Below, piece by piece: positions 39,498 to 50,625 of a stretch of DNA of 64,000 bases. The stretch covers positions 19,100 to 83,099 of the forward strand of contig NZ_JAFFZO010000023.1 in assembly GCF_016924145.1 (NCBI RefSeq), written 5' to 3'. Under the pieces are notes generated by a model. That model was not told where the DNA came from and did not search any database. It was given only the letters and a program-made list of their open reading frames with translations. How positions within the stretch are numbered: position 1 is the stretch's first letter; every line of letters starts with the position of its first letter. The stretch comes from Amphritea pacifica (GTDB lineage: Bacteria; Pseudomonadota; Gammaproteobacteria; Pseudomonadales; Balneatricaceae). A program made the translations under genes and the position numbers.

Positions 39498-39980
39498 ATG
39501 CCATCTTTTGATATCGTTTCTGAACTGGATATGCATGAAGTGAGTAATGCGGTAGACCAGGCTAACCGGGAACTGGGGACCCGCTATGACTTTAACAAAG
39601 TTGATGCGAAATTTGAGCTTGCAGGTGATGTGATCACTCTGCAGGCGGAGGTCGACTTTCAGTTACAACAGATGATGGATATTCTGCGTACCAAGCTGGT
39701 GGGGCGCAAAGTGGATATTAAGAGCCTGGATGTTGGTGAGCCGCACACTGCCAATATGCGCGCCCGTCAGTTGGTGACCCTGAAACAGGGGCTGGATCAG
39801 CCGTTCAGCAAAAAGATTGTCAAAATGATTAAAGACAAAAAGCTTAAGGTTCAGGCCCAGGTACAGGGTGATCAGGTGCGGGTGACGGGTAAAAAGCGTG
39901 ACGATCTGCAGGAAGTGATGGCGATGTTGCGCAGTGAAGATCTGGAACTGCCGCTGCAATACACTAATTTCAGAGACTGA
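39498..39980 (+). CDS. yajQ: YajQ-family cyclic-di-GMP/nucleotide-binding protein
   Basis: YajQ (DUF520) proteins bind nucleotides; some bind cyclic-di-GMP and affect transcription. The 160-residue protein begins [32 protein letters not shown]-like and has [41 protein letters not shown]-like, both diagnostic. AAGGAG lies eight bases before the ATG. A stem-loop follows. Confidence 0.95.
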   Translation: [160 protein letters not shown]

Positions 39981-39992
39981 TTGTCCATTAAT

Positions 39993-40013
39993 ACGGCAGC
40001 ATTCAGCTGCCGT
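39993..40013 (+). terminator. Stem-loop after yajQ, probable terminator
   Basis: ACGGCAGC and GCTGCCGT pair perfectly around a 5-base loop, 12 bases after the yajQ stop. The T-tract is weak (TACTTTA), so efficiency is uncertain. Confidence 0.6.
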
Positions 40014-40067
40014 TACTTTATGTAAGTTACTCTGATCTCACCCCAGGATTAGCACTAAGGATATTAA

Positions 40068-41348
40068 GTGGATGCGGTAAAAGCACCGACTCGTAAGCAC
40101 TGGTCAGAAGCGGTATTAAACCAACGGACACTGATCTGTATCTTTACCGGATTCTCATCCGGTATGCCGTTGTATGTATTGTTTCAGCTGCTGCCTGCCT
40201 ATCTTCGTGAAGAGGGGGTGGGTCTGAAAGAGATCGGTTTGTTTGCGCTGGTCACTTTCCCCTATACATGGAAGTTTATGTGGGCACCGCTGATGGACCG
40301 CTATGTGCCGCCATTTTTGGGGCGCAGACGTGGCTGGATGCTGATGATGCAGCTGGCTTTGCTGGGGTCCATTGCCAGTTTAGGACTGTTTGATCCGACC
40401 ATGTCGATCATGACTATCGCCTATCTGGCCACGGCGGTCGCCCTGTTCAGCGCCAGTCAGGATATAGTTCTGGACGCCTATCGCCGGGAACTGCTGCCTG
40501 AAGATGAGCTGGGCTGGGGCAACTCGGTGCATGTGCAGGCGTACCGCATCTCCGGACTCGTGCCGGGTGCGCTGGGGCTGGTGCTGGCTGATATACTGCC
40601 CTGGAGCAGCGTGTTCATTATCATTGCCGGATTTATGTTACTGGGGGTGATCATGACGCTGGTGGTTAATGAACCGGTGACTGCGCCCCGGACCCCGCAA
40701 ACACTCAAAGAAGCGGTGATCGAACCGTTCCACGAATTTATCACCCGTCTGGGCTGGACCGGGGCGTTGCAGATTCTCAGTTTTATGTTCCTCTATAAAC
40801 TGGGTGACAACATGGCCACCGCACTGTCGACGCCCTTCTATATCGATATGGGCTTCAGTCTGACAGAGATCGGTGTTATCGCGAAAGCTTCGGCACTCTG
40901 GGCCTCTGTTGTGGGAGGGATTCTCGGTGGATTATGGATGATAAAACTGGGTATCAACCGGGCGCTGTGGTTATTTGGCGTAGTGCAGGTGGTGACCATT
41001 CTGGGGTTTGCGTTATTAGCTCAGTCAGGGCCTGACAAATTGGTACTGGCGGTGGTGATCAGTCTGGAATATCTGGGGGTTGGGCTCGGTACCGCTGCGT
41101 TTACCGCCTTTATTGCCCGCTCCACCAGTATCGCGTTTGCTGCGACTCAGTTTGCTCTGTTTACGGCGCTGGCGGCGTTGCCACGGACGTTCGTCAATGC
41201 ATTTACAGGTTATGTCGTGGATGCCGTGGGCTGGCACCTGTTTTTCTATATCTGTGCCCTGCTGGCGATTCCCGGGATGTTGCTGTTGTTGAAAGTGGCT
41301 CCCTGGAACGGTGATCAGATGGCAGCAGAGCCTCAGAGCGATAACTAA
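40068..41348 (+). CDS. AmpG-like major facilitator permease
   Basis: AmpG permeases import anhydromuropeptides for cell-wall recycling. The 426-residue protein has 12 predicted membrane helices and the AmpG-like opening FTGFSSGMPLYVLFQLLPAYLREEGVGLKEIGLFAL-like, TWKFMWAPLMDRY and SASQDIVLDAYRREL. The last of these is a strong AmpG-family motif. It starts at GTG with a TAAGGA site seven bases upstream. It is shorter than the Pseudomonas AmpG (about 594). Substrate is inferred only. Confidence 0.85.
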   Translation: MDAVKAPTRKHWSEAVLNQRTLICIFTGFSSGMPLYVLFQLLPAYLREEGVGLKEIGLFALVTFPYTWKFMWAPLMDRYVPPFLGRRRGWMLMMQLALLGSIASLGLFDPTMSIMTIAYLATAVALFSASQDIVLDAYRRELLPEDELGWGNSVHVQAYRISGLVPGALGLVLADILPWSSVFIIIAGFMLLGVIMTLVVNEPVTAPRTPQTLKEAVIEPFHEFITRLGWTGALQILSFMFLYKLGDNMATALSTPFYIDMGFSLTEIGVIAKASALWASVVGGILGGLWMIKLGINRALWLFGVVQVVTILGFALLAQSGPDKLVLAVVISLEYLGVGLGTAAFTAFIARSTSIAFAATQFALFTALAALPRTFVNAFTGYVVDAVGWHLFFYICALLAIPGMLLLLKVAPWNGDQMAAEPQSDN

Positions 41349-41523
41349 ACCGGAACAGGCTTGAAGGTGAGCTGCCAGTATGAAAGTTGGCTGTTTGCAG
41401 GTGCGTATCAGCAGCATCGTCTGGTAGAGAGGAAAAAAATGTTAGCCGGTTGCGCACCGGCCGAACTTCATTTTTACTACAGTGTAATAAAAATAACGGT
41501 TTTGAATTAAGCGATTGGGGTGA

Positions 41524-42641
<1,118 letters not shown>

Positions 42642-42757
42642 AAAAAGCGAAAAGCATTATGCGATATTGATTGGTTTTGGTTGGTAGTTCTCACAGACGA
42701 CCTAGGATGTATTGTATATGGTAGATAGAAATTTATAGATTAATAGGAGAAGGTGTT

Positions 42758-43306
42758 TTGTCTACTATAAATATAGGGTATCTCCATCTGGATTCATGGT
42801 CAGAAACATATATCGGTGCCCGCTCGATAGTGTCTAAATTGCCAGATAATCCGGATCAAACAGATGTTATTCACGGGCCTCTATCGCAGATGGTTCTTAT
42901 CGCTTCTCATCAGCTTGTTGAGATAATGCTGTTTAGCTGCATTCGGAATAACTTGGAGAGAAGTAATAAATGGAATGATGTTTCAGAGGAGTTTTTAAGA
43001 AAGTTAAACTTTAATGAGGCTTTCAACAGGTGGCCAAAGCGTCTTACAGAAAAAGCATTTCCGAAGCAAAAGCAGCCTTTTTCCGCGGCAAGGGAGCTGG
43101 CTTCCCGACGAAATGCTACAGTTCACAGCGAGTCAGCATTAACCACGCTTGAAATGGCTAGGTCTGCTTTACATACTGCGGTATCAGTATCTATAGCTAT
43201 ACAGGAGCACTTTGAAGGGCAGCCATTTACCTACGAATCTGTTCTCAAAAAATATCCTATTGAGGAACAGGTCTGGTTTTCATCTAGTATGTACCCGCCT
43301 AGTTAA
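42758..43306 (+). CDS. Unknown protein with a HEPN-like Rx4H motif
   Basis: I do not recognise the family. The 182-residue protein is mostly helical. It contains R118-N-A-T-V-H123, which matches the Rx4-6H catalytic motif of HEPN ribonuclease domains, preceded by a helix around residues 43-64 (SQMVLIASHQLVEIML) as HEPN folds usually have. HEPN proteins are common in toxin-antitoxin and phage-defence systems, so a defence role is plausible but inferred. The start is a TTG with AGGAGA seven bases upstream. The gene is AT-richer than its neighbours and lies within the repeat-bracketed island, which suggests transfer. A second unknown ORF follows 73 bases downstream. Confidence 0.75.
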   Translation: MSTINIGYLHLDSWSETYIGARSIVSKLPDNPDQTDVIHGPLSQMVLIASHQLVEIMLFSCIRNNLERSNKWNDVSEEFLRKLNFNEAFNRWPKRLTEKAFPKQKQPFSAARELASRRNATVHSESALTTLEMARSALHTAVSVSIAIQEHFEGQPFTYESVLKKYPIEEQVWFSSSMYPPS

Positions 43307-43379
43307 AATTTTTACGGTGAGGGTTTGGGATATAAATGACTTCAATGCTGATTTTTCAGTGAAATATTAGAGCATTACT

Positions 43380-43676
43380 ATGGATATAAGAATGGATAGC
43401 GAATTTAACTGGAAGAAATTCCAATTTATAACTGAAGTGAAAACGGCATTGATTAATAATGCTATAAATTTATCTTTAGACGATTCCGCAGCTGAAAACA
43501 GGCATGTTTTCTCTACTACGGGAACGCTGGGAAAGATGGATGATGCATTTTATGCTGCAGACAGAATACCTAATGATATGAGTGCTCATCAAGCTGCTTG
43601 TGAATTTATTGGTTTTATATGTGAAAATCTTCGTTCTGAAAGCATGGCCACACCTTCTTGGTTTACTCGAAGGTAG
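43380..43676 (+). CDS. Hypothetical protein in the repeat-bracketed island
   Basis: I see no recognisable domain in this 98-residue frame. It starts MDIRMDSEFNWKKF and ends near a point where an overlapping +1 frame (43582-43785) stays open for another 100 bases, so a frameshift or truncation is possible. The ribosome site is weak. Base composition is AT-rich, like the HEPN-like gene upstream. It could be that gene's partner, but nothing in the sequence shows this. Confidence 0.5.
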   Translation: MDIRMDSEFNWKKFQFITEVKTALINNAINLSLDDSAAENRHVFSTTGTLGKMDDAFYAADRIPNDMSAHQAACEFIGFICENLRSESMATPSWFTRR

Positions 43677-43880
43677 AAAAGATAAATTCTGCATTCAGAT
43701 TTTAAAAACGAGTATGTGGCGAGCAGAGGTTAGTGATTTATGTATCGGGATAAACTTACTTCTAATCCAGAGAAGGCGTAGCTGATTATTTAGTGTCCAA
43801 GGTTGCTAGTTTGATTGGTGTTTTTCTCTTACTATGAACAACCTTTTAAAAGCCTCCCTATAGTCATGAAGAAGGCTCTC

Positions 43881-43975
43881 CTAGCCACGAGCAAGCGGCG
43901 AAGCCGCGTCTAGCTAGTCGCGCAGCGACGGTCTAGCCACTGCTCTTATTCAAGCGACGGTCTAGCCACTGATCT
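43881..43975 (-). repeat. Composite mini-hairpin repeat, right (inverted) copy
   Basis: The block 43881-43933 is the reverse complement of 42589-42641 with few changes. One stem reads GCGGC-TTC-GCCGC here and GTGGC-TTC-GCCAC in the left copy, a paired change that keeps the hairpin. Further partial units (TGGCTAGACCGTCGCTTG) extend to about 43975 and cover the end of the convergent hydrolase gene. Confidence 0.85.
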
Positions 43976-44819
43976 TAGAATTCATCAAGAATTCTAAGAT
44001 TTCCCCCCTATCCCGAATCAGGTGGCGGGCTTCCGGCTGGTAGACCACCCGGACATCTGCGACATTGCTTTCGAGTCTGTTCCGGGTGGCTTTGGAGTCC
44101 AGCAGTACATCTTTGCCGGCGACGATTGCCAGCATCGGAGCACGGATGTTTTGCAGCGCTTTATCGCTGAAGATTGGCAGTTTATCCATTCGGGGCTTAA
44201 CGTGCCGGGTGATCAGTGCGAAGAACTCCCTGAATTTCAGAACAGTAGGGGAGGGGTTTTTCTCTTCAGGGCCGAAGATCATTTCGCGCACTTTGCCTTT
44301 GCCCCATTTGCCAAACAACATCAGCGGCAGTGCTTTGAATAGAAATTTTCGTTGTGGCCCGACACCGCCCGGCACCAGCAGGGCGAGTTTTGTGATTCTT
44401 TCGGGCCGTCGGCTGGCATAGTCGAGTGCCAGCCAGCCACCCAGTGATTCTCCCACCACTGCAGCGTGAGTAAGGCCGGTCTCCTGCATCACATCATCCA
44501 GCCACAGGGTATAAGCATCACTGTCCATAGGCAGGCGAATCTGTGCACTCAGCCCCGGTTCACCGATCATATCGATGGCATAGATTCTGAAATGTTTTGA
44601 CCACTCTTCGACATCGAAAAACCAGGCGGTGGCGTTTGCCATGGCACCATGCATCAGCAGGAGTGGTGGTAGTGCTTTATCACCACAGGTCAGCAGATGG
44701 GTTTCACCGAAGCGGGTGGTCAGTTTTAGCTGCTGACAGGCCACCGGCCAGTGATCGATGAACGTTTGATAGTATTCCTGAACGGCCTGTTCACCTTCAG
44801 CTGATTTGTATATCGTCAT
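43962..44819 (-). CDS. Alpha/beta hydrolase
   Basis: This is an alpha/beta-hydrolase-fold protein of 285 residues with the nucleophile elbow GESLGGW, an oxyanion region LLMHGAMANATAWFFD-like near residue 53, and the catalytic His near the end (ARHLIRDRG). An Asp in AGKDVLLD completes a likely Ser-Asp-His triad. The substrate is unknown; the family includes esterases and hydrolases of many kinds. The stop codon TAG falls within the mini-hairpin repeat (GGCTAG), mirroring the deaminase on the other side of the island. Confidence 0.87.
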   Translation of the reverse strand: MTIYKSAEGEQAVQEYYQTFIDHWPVACQQLKLTTRFGETHLLTCGDKALPPLLLMHGAMANATAWFFDVEEWSKHFRIYAIDMIGEPGLSAQIRLPMDSDAYTLWLDDVMQETGLTHAAVVGESLGGWLALDYASRRPERITKLALLVPGGVGPQRKFLFKALPLMLFGKWGKGKVREMIFGPEEKNPSPTVLKFREFFALITRHVKPRMDKLPIFSDKALQNIRAPMLAIVAGKDVLLDSKATRNRLESNVADVRVVYQPEARHLIRDRGEILEFLMNSKISG

Positions 44820-44938
44820 TGCAGATCCATGGTCGTTTGCCGGTGCCGGTTTGTTCTTCAGCTTACAGGGTTCTTAAAATGTCGCAATGCCGGTCAGCGT
44901 GTTACTGGTTGCAATGAATTGTGGGTCTGAAAAACAGA

Positions 44939-44962
44939 AAAGCCGGCGTATCAGCCGGCTTT
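44939..44962 (-). terminator. Rho-independent terminator after the SDR gene
   Basis: A 9-bp perfect stem (AAAGCCGGC / GCCGGCTTT) with a 6-base loop lies 22 bases after the SDR stop on the minus strand and runs into a T-rich stretch. Confidence 0.8.
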
Positions 44963-44983
44963 AATCTCAACGCAGGGGATAGA

Positions 44984-45745
44984 TCAGATCCGCAGTGCGC
45001 CGTCGACTTCGATGCAGCGACCATTGACATAGTCGTTTTCCATGATGAAAGCGACTGTGTTGGCGATCTCCTGAGGTTTACCCAGGCGCTTGGCAGGGAT
45101 GCCGGAAGCGATTTTTTCCAACGCTTCAGGCTTCATGCTCATTACCATCTCAGTACCGATGTAACCCGGCGCGATAGACGCAGCGCGGATACCGTAGCGC
45201 GCCAGTTCTTTTGCCCAGGTCACCGCCATCGCTTCTACGCCTGCTTTAGTTGCGGTGTAGTTGGTCTGCCCCATGTTGCCATGACGAGAGATCGAGGAGA
45301 TGTTGATGATACAGCCCTGATTGCCCAGTTCGATCATCTTGATCGCCGCTTCACGGCCACAGAGGAATGTACCGGTCAGGTTGACGTCGATGACCAGGTT
45401 CCAGTTGTCCAGGCTCATCTTGCTGACAACTTCACCATCTTTTACTTTAATGAACAGGCCGTCACGGGTGATACCGGCGTTGTTTACCAGACCGTGCAGC
45501 GCACCAAAATCGGCTGCAACATCGTTAAACAGTTTAACGACAGAATCTTCATCAGATACGTTAGCGATGTAGCCACGGGCTTCAACGCCGAATTCCATGC
45601 ACAGGCCAACGGTTTCATCCAGACCTTCCTGATCCAGGTCAGCCAGCGCCAGTTTTGCGCCTTTTTCAGCCAGTTCCAGTGCCATAGCGCGACCCAGACC
45701 ACGACCACCACCGGTAATAACGATTACTTTATCTTTAAGTTCCAT
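44984..45745 (-). CDS. FabG-like short-chain dehydrogenase/reductase
   Basis: The 253-residue classical SDR has the NAD(P) motif TGGGRGLG (about 12-19), NNAG (about 88-91) and the Ser-Tyr-Lys triad (ISSIS, then NYTATKAG). It resembles FabG and related 3-oxoacyl-(ACP or CoA) reductases, and also PhaB-like enzymes. It has an insert of a few residues after ITRDGLF ([13 protein letters not shown]). There is no fatty-acid synthesis neighbour, so a housekeeping FabG role is less likely than a paralogue. A possible promoter with a perfect TTGACA overlaps a palindrome about 150 bases upstream. Confidence 0.9.
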   Translation of the reverse strand: MELKDKVIVITGGGRGLGRAMALELAEKGAKLALADLDQEGLDETVGLCMEFGVEARGYIANVSDEDSVVKLFNDVAADFGALHGLVNNAGITRDGLFIKVKDGEVVSKMSLDNWNLVIDVNLTGTFLCGREAAIKMIELGNQGCIINISSISRHGNMGQTNYTATKAGVEAMAVTWAKELARYGIRAASIAPGYIGTEMVMSMKPEALEKIASGIPAKRLGKPQEIANTVAFIMENDYVNGRCIEVDGALRI

Positions 45746-46167
45746 CAGTTTTACTACCTTATCTTCTATATTTTATTTTTTTCTTATTATGCTTTTTTTG
45801 TGCGTTGCAAAATGCTTAGCGTTAGAACTTATAACGCTTCTGCACAAAAGTCTACTGCCTGAAAGGGGTATTGTTAAAAATTCATAATAAACAATGGCTT
45901 ATATTGTCAATATTGTGTCCTTTTTTGCGTAAGTGTATGATTTTTAAGTGGTAATTTGTGCGGATTTTTTGAGGTGGCGATATAGTATTTTAGTCGTAAT
46001 GCTGCGAATGCGTGTGGGATTGCAGGGGTTGAAAAAAACAAATTCGTCCCTAACTATATTGAATGTTCAGCATTTTTTTAACCAGGCTCCCTGTACGGCA
46101 AAAAAGCAGAGAGTGAAATTTTTTTGAGCTGTACGGACGTAGTCGTCTGATGCAGGATGGGAGCTTT
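45746..46167. other. AT-rich divergent intergenic region
   Basis: This gap of about 420 bases between the SDR gene (leftward) and fxsA (rightward) holds no convincing gene. It is markedly AT-rich, with T-runs near 45775-45800. It contains the promoter/palindrome listed at 45884-45913 and a short repeated word CTGTACGG (near 46091 and 46128). The fxsA ribosome site (GGGAG) is at its right end. Confidence 0.6.
45884..45913 (-). promoter_or_regulatory. Possible promoter and operator of the SDR gene
   Basis: On the minus strand TTGACA (45905-45910) is followed after 15 bases by TATTAT (45884-45889). The -35 lies inside the perfect palindrome ATATTGTCAATAT (45901-45913), which could be a repressor site. 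The spacer is short, so the promoter call is tentative. Confidence 0.4.
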
Positions 46168-46650
46168 ATGCGCTTTCTTCTACTGTTGTTTATTATTATC
46201 CCGGTGATTGAGATTACCGTACTGATCAATGTCGGTCAGGCGATTGGTGCCTGGTACACCGTCGGTCTGGTGCTTTTATCCGCCTTTATCGGGGTGAATA
46301 TGCTGCGCTATCAGGGGTTATCTACACTGGCCCGGGCTCAGCAACGGATGAACGCGGGACAGATACCCGGCAATGAGATGGTGGAAGGGATTGTGCTGGC
46401 GGTTGGAGGCGCACTGCTGCTCACGCCAGGGTTTGTGACCGATGTGATTGGTTTTCTCTGTTTGATCCCCTATACCCGTAAGGCGCTTGCGCGACAGGTT
46501 ATGAGTCGTTTTACGGTGGTGGCGATGTCTCATCGGCAAAATGGTGTTGCCCCGGAAGATGTCATCAACCATGGTCAGCACTCACACCGTTCTCAGGATA
46601 CAGACCGCAATGGCGATATTATCGATGGCGATTTTCGCCGCGAAGATTAA
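46168..46650 (+). CDS. fxsA: FxsA family membrane protein
   Basis: FxsA is an inner-membrane protein whose overproduction relieves F-exclusion of phage T7 in E. coli. The 160-residue protein has the family opening MRFLLLLFIIIPVIEITVLINVG-like, GLVLLSAFIGVNMLRYQGL and GALLLTPGFVTDVIGFLCLIP-like, with about three membrane segments and a His- and Asp-rich tail. The ATG at 46168 follows a GGGAG; an upstream ATG at 46150 is less likely. It precedes groES, the common arrangement. Confidence 0.92.
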   Translation: MRFLLLLFIIIPVIEITVLINVGQAIGAWYTVGLVLLSAFIGVNMLRYQGLSTLARAQQRMNAGQIPGNEMVEGIVLAVGGALLLTPGFVTDVIGFLCLIPYTRKALARQVMSRFTVVAMSHRQNGVAPEDVINHGQHSHRSQDTDRNGDIIDGDFRRED

Positions 46651-46669
46651 AAAATATTTTTGCCGGGGT

Positions 46670-46697
46670 GTTGAAATGCTTTTTGCTGCCCCCATTT
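46670..46697 (+). promoter_or_regulatory. Heat-shock (sigma-32) type promoter of groES-groEL
   Basis: GTTGAAA (46670-46676) and CCCCATTT (46690-46697) are separated by 13 bases and closely match the sigma-32 consensus CTTGAAA-N11-16-CCCCATNT. It lies about 95 bases before the groES start, directly after fxsA. No CIRCE element was seen. Confidence 0.85.
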
Positions 46698-46791
46698 AGT
46701 GAGTCATCCAAGGATTTGTAGCCGCTTTCAGTGGCTGCACTTTATAAAACAAAACTACTTTTTTTGATCAACGGATCAGGAGAGAGATTCA

Positions 46792-47085
46792 ATGAAAATT
46801 CGTCCACTTCACGACCGTGTGGTTGTTCGCCGTAAAGAAGAAGAAGCAACTACTGCCAGTGGTATCGTGCTGCCAGGTTCTGCTGCTGAAAAGCCTAACC
46901 AGGGTGAAGTTCTCGCTGTAGGTACTGGTCGTATTACCAGTAACGGTGAAGTTCAGGCACTGGCTGTTAAGGTTGGTGACACTGTACTGTTTGGTCAGTA
47001 TGCCGGTTCTAACACCGTTAAAGTTGATGGTGAAGAGCTGCTGATCATGAATGAAAGCGATATTTACGGTGTGCTGGAAAGCTGA
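46792..47085 (+). CDS. groES: Co-chaperonin GroES
   Basis: GroES forms the heptameric lid of the GroEL folding chamber. The 97-residue protein begins [18 protein letters not shown], has the mobile loop [16 protein letters not shown] (about 18-33) and ends with the conserved [13 protein letters not shown] strong AGGAGAGA site precedes the ATG. It is followed by groEL after 58 bases and transcribed from the heat-shock promoter upstream. Confidence 0.98.
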   Translation: MKIRPLHDRVVVRRKEEEATTASGIVLPGSAAEKPNQGEVLAVGTGRITSNGEVQALAVKVGDTVLFGQYAGSNTVKVDGEELLIMNESDIYGVLES

Positions 47086-47116
47086 GTAAGACTCTCTGGT
47101 AAGAATTTCTGATTGA

Positions 47117-48790
<1,674 letters not shown>

Positions 48791-48817
48791 TCATCTGCTC
48801 CTAAACGACGCTACTGC

Positions 48818-48851
48818 GAAAAGCCCCGTGTTCTGCACGGGGCTTTTCTTT
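48818..48851 (+). terminator. Rho-independent terminator after groEL
   Basis: A 13-bp perfect stem (GAAAAGCCCCGTG / CACGGGGCTTTTC) with a 5-base loop is followed by TTTT, 28 bases after groEL. Confidence 0.93.
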
Positions 48852-48924
48852 TGGCCAAAAAACTGTCAGATGGTGTAATATCGGCAGTGCTGAACTGAAT
48901 TATCTATCTGACAGAGAGACATCA

Positions 48925-49893
48925 ATGCGCGATCAGGATAAAGATCTGGAGCTGCCTAGCTTTGGTCCGGCGGAGCGGGAGCCAGCTATCAAAGTTCCCG
49001 GGGAAAAGCCGCAGACTGAACCACCTCAGAAAGCAGGTGTGAAGGGGAATCATCCAGATACGGGGCAGAAGGTCAGTTCCGGTGGTGGTGCGCTCAGTTA
49101 TCTGATTATCCTGTTATTGGCGGTGGCTGTGGCAGGCCTGGCGTACTGGAACTTCATGCAGCATCAGCAGCTGCAGGTTTTAGAGAACGAACGCAAGGTT
49201 GTTGATGAGAAGATTATTGAACTGCAGAAACTGTTTCTGGTGGCCGGAGACAGCGCAGCTCAGACGGGAGAGTCTTTGCAGAATCAGGTGAAGAAGCAGG
49301 CTGAGATCAATCAGCAAAAGTTCGCCAGTCTGGAGGCCGACTCCGGTAAGTTTGACACGGCCATTGCCCGGCTTGATGCTGAGATTACTAAATTGAACTC
49401 CGAGAACGGTAAGCTTTGGGTGGTTGCTCATCAGCGTAATACGCCTAAGATTGCCGAGCTGGAAAAACTGTTAAATGAGGCTTCAGCTCAACTGGATAAA
49501 CAATCGAAAGCCCTTGAGGGGATGACCGGGGAGCTGACCAGACTGGATAAACAGTTAGCCGCATCTGAGGCAAAAGGTAACGAAAATACTAAGCAGGTGG
49601 CCGCTATCAGGCAGAGTGCTGCGGCACTGAGCACCCAGTTTCAGGCATTGAGTGAATCGATCGATCTGCAACAGGCTGATCAGAAGAAGAAAATGGCGTT
49701 ACTGGCAGAGCAGGTGATATCCCTTAAGGAGAGCCAGGGGCAGGGGGCCGGACTTGAACGTCGCGTTAAGGTGAATGAACAGGCCGTCAAAGCGATTGAT
49801 GGTTCCCGCTTAGTGGTGAATAACGAGTTGTTACAGATCCGTCAGAAGCTGAACAATCTGCAGTTGAAAGTTGAACAGTTGCAGTCACGATAA
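48925..49893 (+). CDS. Membrane-anchored coiled-coil protein of unknown function
   Basis: I do not recognise a named family. The 322-residue protein has a Pro- and Lys-rich cytoplasmic leader (1-50), one membrane helix (about 56-78, ALSYLIILLLAVAVAGLAYW) and then an almost continuous coiled coil to the C-terminus (about 82-320). There are heptad-like Leu/Ile positions and few Cys or aromatic residues. This layout resembles bitopic periplasmic coiled-coil proteins such as those near cell-division genes, but no such context is present. It precedes the GST-like gene by 24 bases. Confidence 0.8.
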   Translation: MRDQDKDLELPSFGPAEREPAIKVPGEKPQTEPPQKAGVKGNHPDTGQKVSSGGGALSYLIILLLAVAVAGLAYWNFMQHQQLQVLENERKVVDEKIIELQKLFLVAGDSAAQTGESLQNQVKKQAEINQQKFASLEADSGKFDTAIARLDAEITKLNSENGKLWVVAHQRNTPKIAELEKLLNEASAQLDKQSKALEGMTGELTRLDKQLAASEAKGNENTKQVAAIRQSAAALSTQFQALSESIDLQQADQKKKMALLAEQVISLKESQGQGAGLERRVKVNEQAVKAIDGSRLVVNNELLQIRQKLNNLQLKVEQLQSR

Positions 49894-49917
49894 TGCTTAG
49901 TGCAAAAGGATGAATCG

Positions 49918-50526
49918 ATGATAACGGTTTATGGCGGTGTTTATTCCCGCGCCAATATGGTGATGTGTGTGCTTGAAACCCTGGGAATTGCTTATCAGAA
50001 CATCCCGATGGCCCCTCGCAGTGAACCTACCCGCACGGCTGAATATCTGGCACTGAATCCGACCGGAAAGCTGCCAACGCTGGTGGATGGTGAGCTGGTG
50101 CTCTGGGAGAGTCAGGCGATTCTGTTTTATCTGGCACGCAAATATGGCGATGGTTTGTTGTGGGTGGATACCCTTGAGCAGGAAGCTGATCTGTATCGCT
50201 GGAGTCTGTTTATCAGTAATCAGATCGAAGTGCCTGCGTTGGATATGCTGTTGGCGGTTAAATATGCCGATGGTGAGCCCGATGCGGCGTTTATCGATGC
50301 TCAACGCCAGGTCATTTCGCGTTTTTTACCCGTGCTCGAGTCTCATCTGCAGGATAAAGACTATCTGGTGGCTGGTAAGCTGACAGTGGCTGATTTTCAT
50401 GGTGCGACGGTTATCTCCTGGCCTGAAGTGGCTGGTTTTGACTATGCGGACTATCCCGCTGTGAAACGCTGGGTTTCGCGGATTCAGGCCTTACCGGTGC
50501 AGGAAACCGTGCGCCAGCGTGGCTGA
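49918..50526 (+). CDS. Glutathione S-transferase family protein
   Basis: The 202-residue protein has an N-terminal thioredoxin-like GST domain (about 1-75, MITVYGGVYSRANMVMCVLETLGIAYQNIP-like, with NPTGKLPTLVDGELVLWESQAILFYLA-like glutathione-binding pattern) and a helical C-terminal domain with LTVADFHGATVISWP. The Ser in YSRANM is a plausible catalytic residue. An AAGGA site seven bases upstream supports the ATG at 49918; an earlier in-frame ATG at 49900 has none. Substrate is unknown. Confidence 0.88.
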   Translation: MITVYGGVYSRANMVMCVLETLGIAYQNIPMAPRSEPTRTAEYLALNPTGKLPTLVDGELVLWESQAILFYLARKYGDGLLWVDTLEQEADLYRWSLFISNQIEVPALDMLLAVKYADGEPDAAFIDAQRQVISRFLPVLESHLQDKDYLVAGKLTVADFHGATVISWPEVAGFDYADYPAVKRWVSRIQALPVQETVRQRG

Positions 50527-50625
50527 GGGTGAAATTGTCGATTTTTTATACAGGTTAGTGATTGCGATCCAGCCCGGGGACGGGCAGAATAGTCAGTCTT
50601 TTTTGATGAGGTAGATAACGCTTTA

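Noticed and set aside
41445-41461. Hairpin GCCGGT..ACCGGC before the deaminase gene, considered as a terminator
   Set aside because: The stem is only 6 bp and the T-rich part starts several bases later, so it was too weak to list.
44921-45862. 313-codon open frame antisense to the SDR gene
   Set aside because: It overlaps a clear SDR with intact motifs, and its own translation has no recognisable protein character.
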